Shown here in pieces: positions 61,223 to 64,000 of a DNA stretch of 64,000 nucleotides. Made by a program: the position numbers and the translations under genes. This DNA is from Fodinisporobacter ferrooxydans (GTDB taxonomy: Bacteria > Bacillota > Bacilli > Tumebacillales > MYW30-H2), in contig NZ_CP089291.1 in NCBI RefSeq assembly GCF_022818495.1, positions 3,241,501 through 3,305,500 of the forward strand. The letters run 5' to 3'. The notes beneath the pieces were generated by a model that saw only the letters and a program-made list of their open reading frames with translations, was not told the DNA's origin and ran no database searches. How positions within the stretch are numbered: position 1 is the first letter of the stretch; the number at the start of each line of letters is the position of its first letter.

Positions 61223-63322
61223 GTGGCTGATTATCTCGTGATCGTTGAATCCCCTGCAAAAGCCAAGACGATTGGTAAATATTTAGGGAAAAAATATATC
61301 GTCAAAGCATCTATGGGGCACGTGCGTGATCTGCCGAAAAGCCAACTCGGTGTTGACGTAGAGGATTCCTTCTCTCCCCGTTATATAACGATTCGTGGAA
61401 AAGGAAATGTGTTGAAAGAATTAAAAGATTCCAGTAAGAAAGTCAAAGCGATTTATCTGGCTGCCGACCCTGATCGCGAAGGAGAAGCGATTGCATGGCA
61501 TCTGGCACATTCTCTTGATATTGATGCACAAGAGCCTTGCCGCGTGGTGTTTAACGAAATTACGAAGCAAGCAGTCAAAGACGCTTTTCAACAGCCTCGA
61601 AAGATCAATATGGACTTGGTAAACGCACAACAAGCGAGGAGGATATTGGATCGCCTGGTCGGATATCAAATCAGTCCTCTCTTGTGGAAAAAAATCCGCA
61701 AAGGGTTAAGCGCCGGACGGGTGCAATCGGTAGCAGTTCGACTGATTGTCGATCGAGAGCAAGAAATTCGTGCGTTCAACCCGGAAGAATATTGGACGGT
61801 CACAGCGCAATTTAAAGAGCAAGGGCAAACATTTACTGCTGCGTTTTATGGATATGGAAAGAAGAAAACTCCATTGCCTTCCCGTGCGGAAGTGGATCAG
61901 TTATTGGAAGCGATTCGCGATCAGGAATTTTTCATTGAAGATGTGAAAAAGACGGAGCGCAGGCGCAATCCGTCGCCACCGTTCACAACGAGCAGTCTGC
62001 AGCAGGAAGCAGCTCGAAAGTTGAATTTTCGGGCCGCAAAAACGATGCAAGTCGCCCAACAGTTGTACGAAGGTCTTGATATTGGGGCGCTTGGAACGGT
62101 TGGTTTGATTACGTATATGCGTACAGATTCGACGCGGATTTCAACGCTTGCACAAGAAGAAGCAAAGGAATTTATCATCAGCGAGTACGGGCAGGATTTT
62201 TATCCGGCGACTTTACGCCAATATTCTACGAAAAGTGGAGCGCAAGATGCCCATGAGGCGATTCGCCCGACATCTGTATTGCATACGCCGGAAACGGTGA
62301 AGCCGTATTTAAGCCGCGATCAGCTTCGATTGTACAAACTGATTTGGGATCGGTTCGTAGCAAGTCAAATGGCTTCTGCTGTTCTTGATACGATGTCTGT
62401 TGATATGCGGATTGGAGAAGCCTTATTCCGCGCTACCGGATCGAAAATCAAGTTTCCCGGATTTATGTCTCTATATATAGAAGGAACAGATGAAAGCGAA
62501 GAGGAACAGGGATATTTACCCGATCTTCAGCCGCAACAACGATTAAAGCCGAATCAAATTGAGCCCAAGCAGCATTTTACGCAGCCGCCTCCGCGCTATA
62601 CGGAAGCCCGCCTTGTGAAGACGATGGAAGAGTTGGGGATTGGCCGACCGAGCACGTATGCCCCCACGTTAGACACCATTCAGAAGCGCGGATATGCATT
62701 AATGGAAGATAAAAAACTTGTGCCGACAGAGCTGGGCGAGATTGTTGTCGATATCTTAAAAGAATTTTTTCCGCAAATTATTGATGTGGAATTTACAGCC
62801 AATATGGAGAAAAACCTGGATGGTGTGGAAGATGGCGACGTAGACTGGGTTGCCGTGCTCGACCATTTTTACAAAGACTTCCAAGATGACCTTGCAGTGG
62901 CTGAGAAAGAAATGGAAAAAATTCAAGTGCAAGAAGAATTGGCAGACGAAGCATGTGAAAAATGCGGTCGGCAAATGGTATACAAGCACGGTCGCTTTGG
63001 AAAATTTTTGGCTTGCCCAGGTTTTCCGGAATGCAGAAATACCAAACCGATTTTGAAAGAAGTTGGAGTCCCTTGTCCGAAATGTGGCGGTGATCTTGTT
63101 GAGCGGAAGGGGAAACGGCGGAAAATATTTTATGGTTGTAAAAACTATCCGGAATGTGATTATATTCTGTGGGATCCGCCAGCCAATCGCAGTTGCCCGA
63201 CCTGTAAGTCCCCTCTTGTAAAAAAGAAGATTGCAAAAGGTGCGGACAAAGGCAAAACGTTAATCAAATGCTCCAACGAATCTTGCGAGTATACAGAATT
63301 GGAACCGACGGGGCAAGCGTGA
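61223..63322 (+). CDS. topA: DNA topoisomerase I
   Basis: 699 residues. The TOPRIM domain starts at the N-terminus ([39 protein letters not shown]), the active-site tyrosine lies in [14 protein letters not shown], and three C-terminal zinc ribbons follow (CEKCGRQM...[15 protein letters not shown]...[15 protein letters not shown]...CSNESC). It relaxes negative supercoils. GTG 61223 has AGGAGAGGGG upstream. The gene is intact. Confidence 0.97.
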   Translation: MADYLVIVESPAKAKTIGKYLGKKYIVKASMGHVRDLPKSQLGVDVEDSFSPRYITIRGKGNVLKELKDSSKKVKAIYLAADPDREGEAIAWHLAHSLDIDAQEPCRVVFNEITKQAVKDAFQQPRKINMDLVNAQQARRILDRLVGYQISPLLWKKIRKGLSAGRVQSVAVRLIVDREQEIRAFNPEEYWTVTAQFKEQGQTFTAAFYGYGKKKTPLPSRAEVDQLLEAIRDQEFFIEDVKKTERRRNPSPPFTTSSLQQEAARKLNFRAAKTMQVAQQLYEGLDIGALGTVGLITYMRTDSTRISTLAQEEAKEFIISEYGQDFYPATLRQYSTKSGAQDAHEAIRPTSVLHTPETVKPYLSRDQLRLYKLIWDRFVASQMASAVLDTMSVDMRIGEALFRATGSKIKFPGFMSLYIEGTDESEEEQGYLPDLQPQQRLKPNQIEPKQHFTQPPPRYTEARLVKTMEELGIGRPSTYAPTLDTIQKRGYALMEDKKLVPTELGEIVVDILKEFFPQIIDVEFTANMEKNLDGVEDGDVDWVAVLDHFYKDFQDDLAVAEKEMEKIQVQEELADEACEKCGRQMVYKHGRFGKFLACPGFPECRNTKPILKEVGVPCPKCGGDLVERKGKRRKIFYGCKNYPECDYILWDPPANRSCPTCKSPLVKKKIAKGADKGKTLIKCSNESCEYTELEPTGQA

Positions 63323-63356
63323 TGTTTGCCTCCTTTTCGATTGGAGGATACAGGTA

Positions 63357-64000
63357 GTGTGTAAGCAAAAAAACGTAATTGTGATCGGTGCCGGTCTGGC
63401 AGGTTCGGAAGCCGCTTGGCAGTTGGCAAAGCGGAACATTCCGGTGACTTTGTATGAAATGCGGCCGGAACGCAAGACGCCGGCACATCGATCGGATCAA
63501 TTTGCCGAGCTTGTCTGCAGCAATTCATTGCGTGCAGCCGGTATTACAAATGCAGTCGGTTTGTTAAAAGAGGAAATGCGCACATTGGATTCTCTCATTA
63601 TGAAGGCTGCCGATCGACATGCAGTCCCGGCAGGCGGTGCGCTTGCCGTCGACCGAGAAGCGTTTTCCGCGGCAGTCACGCAACTGTTGAGCGATCATCC
63701 GAATATACGGGTGGTGCGTTCGGAACTGCATGAAATTCCTGTTTCCGAAGACAATATTGTCGTTGTAGCCACTGGTCCGTTGACTTCCCCGGACCTGAGC
63801 CGATCGATTCAAGCGTTGACGGGCAGCGAATACTTTTATTTTTATGATGCCGCAGCGCCGATTGTCCTGAAAGAAACGATCGATTTTGACAAAGTGTATA
63901 TGGCGTCACGCTATGGAAAAGGAGAAGCGGCATATATCAATTGTCCCATGGACGAAAACCAATTTCAGGACTTTTACGAAGCGCTGACGACAGCAGAAAC
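63357..64000 (+). CDS. trmFO: methylenetetrahydrofolate-tRNA-(uracil-5-)-methyltransferase TrmFO (partial, N-terminal)
   Basis: The open frame runs off the window after 214 codons; about half of the usual 435-440 residues are seen. The FAD site [40 protein letters not shown] and [20 protein letters not shown] are diagnostic. It makes 5-methyluridine-54 in the tRNA T-loop with methylene-folate as carbon donor. GTG 63357 has GGAGGA eight bases upstream, 34 bases after topA. Confidence 0.95.
   Translation, partial: MCKQKNVIVIGAGLAGSEAAWQLAKRNIPVTLYEMRPERKTPAHRSDQFAELVCSNSLRAAGITNAVGLLKEEMRTLDSLIMKAADRHAVPAGGALAVDREAFSAAVTQLLSDHPNIRVVRSELHEIPVSEDNIVVVATGPLTSPDLSRSIQALTGSEYFYFYDAAAPIVLKETIDFDKVYMASRYGKGEAAYINCPMDENQFQDFYEALTTAE

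Overview
The window is a chromosomal segment of an endospore-forming Bacillota. The gene set (RbgA, RnhB, YraN, YneF, GerP-type spore proteins, a PASTA protein, split two-subunit P-protein genes, YfmS-like and PucR-like proteins), the very frequent TTG and GTG starts behind strong GGAGG sites, and the mid-40s G+C impression (not counted) fit Bacillales, probably close to Alicyclobacillaceae. That placement is inference. Aerobic aromatic and acyl-CoA genes, NAD synthesis and sugar-acid genes suggest a versatile aerobic heterotroph.

Layout. 1-1.9 kb: end of a phenylacetyl-CoA epoxidase-like operon (paaB end, paaC-like, stand-alone zinc ribbon, enoyl-CoA hydratase). 2-8.2 kb: soluble chemoreceptor, then an M20 amidohydrolase plus MFS transporter divergent from a PucR-type regulator. 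8.3-17.2 kb: glycine region, with two complete tandem glycine riboswitches in series, glyA, sdaAB, sdaAA and a gcvT-gcvH-gcvPA-gcvPB-lipA run in which gcvT, gcvPA and lipA have lost internal segments (and sdaAB its ACT domain). A permease remnant follows, then a convergent TRIC-family gene with a third tandem glycine riboswitch.

17.3-29.2 kb: the most interesting cluster: uidA, PTS EIIC, gnd, XylR-like ROK repressor, uxaC, LarA-superfamily protein, SDR reductase and gntK. Together they spell a route from beta-glucuronides through glucuronate, fructuronate and mannonate, then by C2 epimerisation to gluconate, 6-phosphogluconate and ribulose 5-phosphate, bypassing the usual UxuA/KdgK/KdgA branch. 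The same 21-bp operator core stands before gnd and uxaC.

29.3-31.3 kb: transposase and M24 peptidase remnants, then a permease whose frame is interrupted by one TGA exactly where a CxC-type cysteine is expected, followed by a SECIS-like hairpin: a candidate selenoprotein. 31.6-43 kb: NlpC/P60 hydrolase; a c-di-GMP-I riboswitch ahead of an acyl-CoA dehydrogenase/citrate synthase/MFS operon; chemoreceptor; MgtC; small and secreted proteins; a second acyl-CoA dehydrogenase-like flavoprotein. 43-45 kb: GerP-type spore genes. 45-49.7 kb: NAD synthesis (cysteine desulfurase, nadB, nadA, niaR). 50-64 kb: PASTA pseudokinase, then housekeeping genes rplS, rbgA, rnhB, yraN, yneF, pssA, comM, sucCD, dprA, topA and the start of trmFO.
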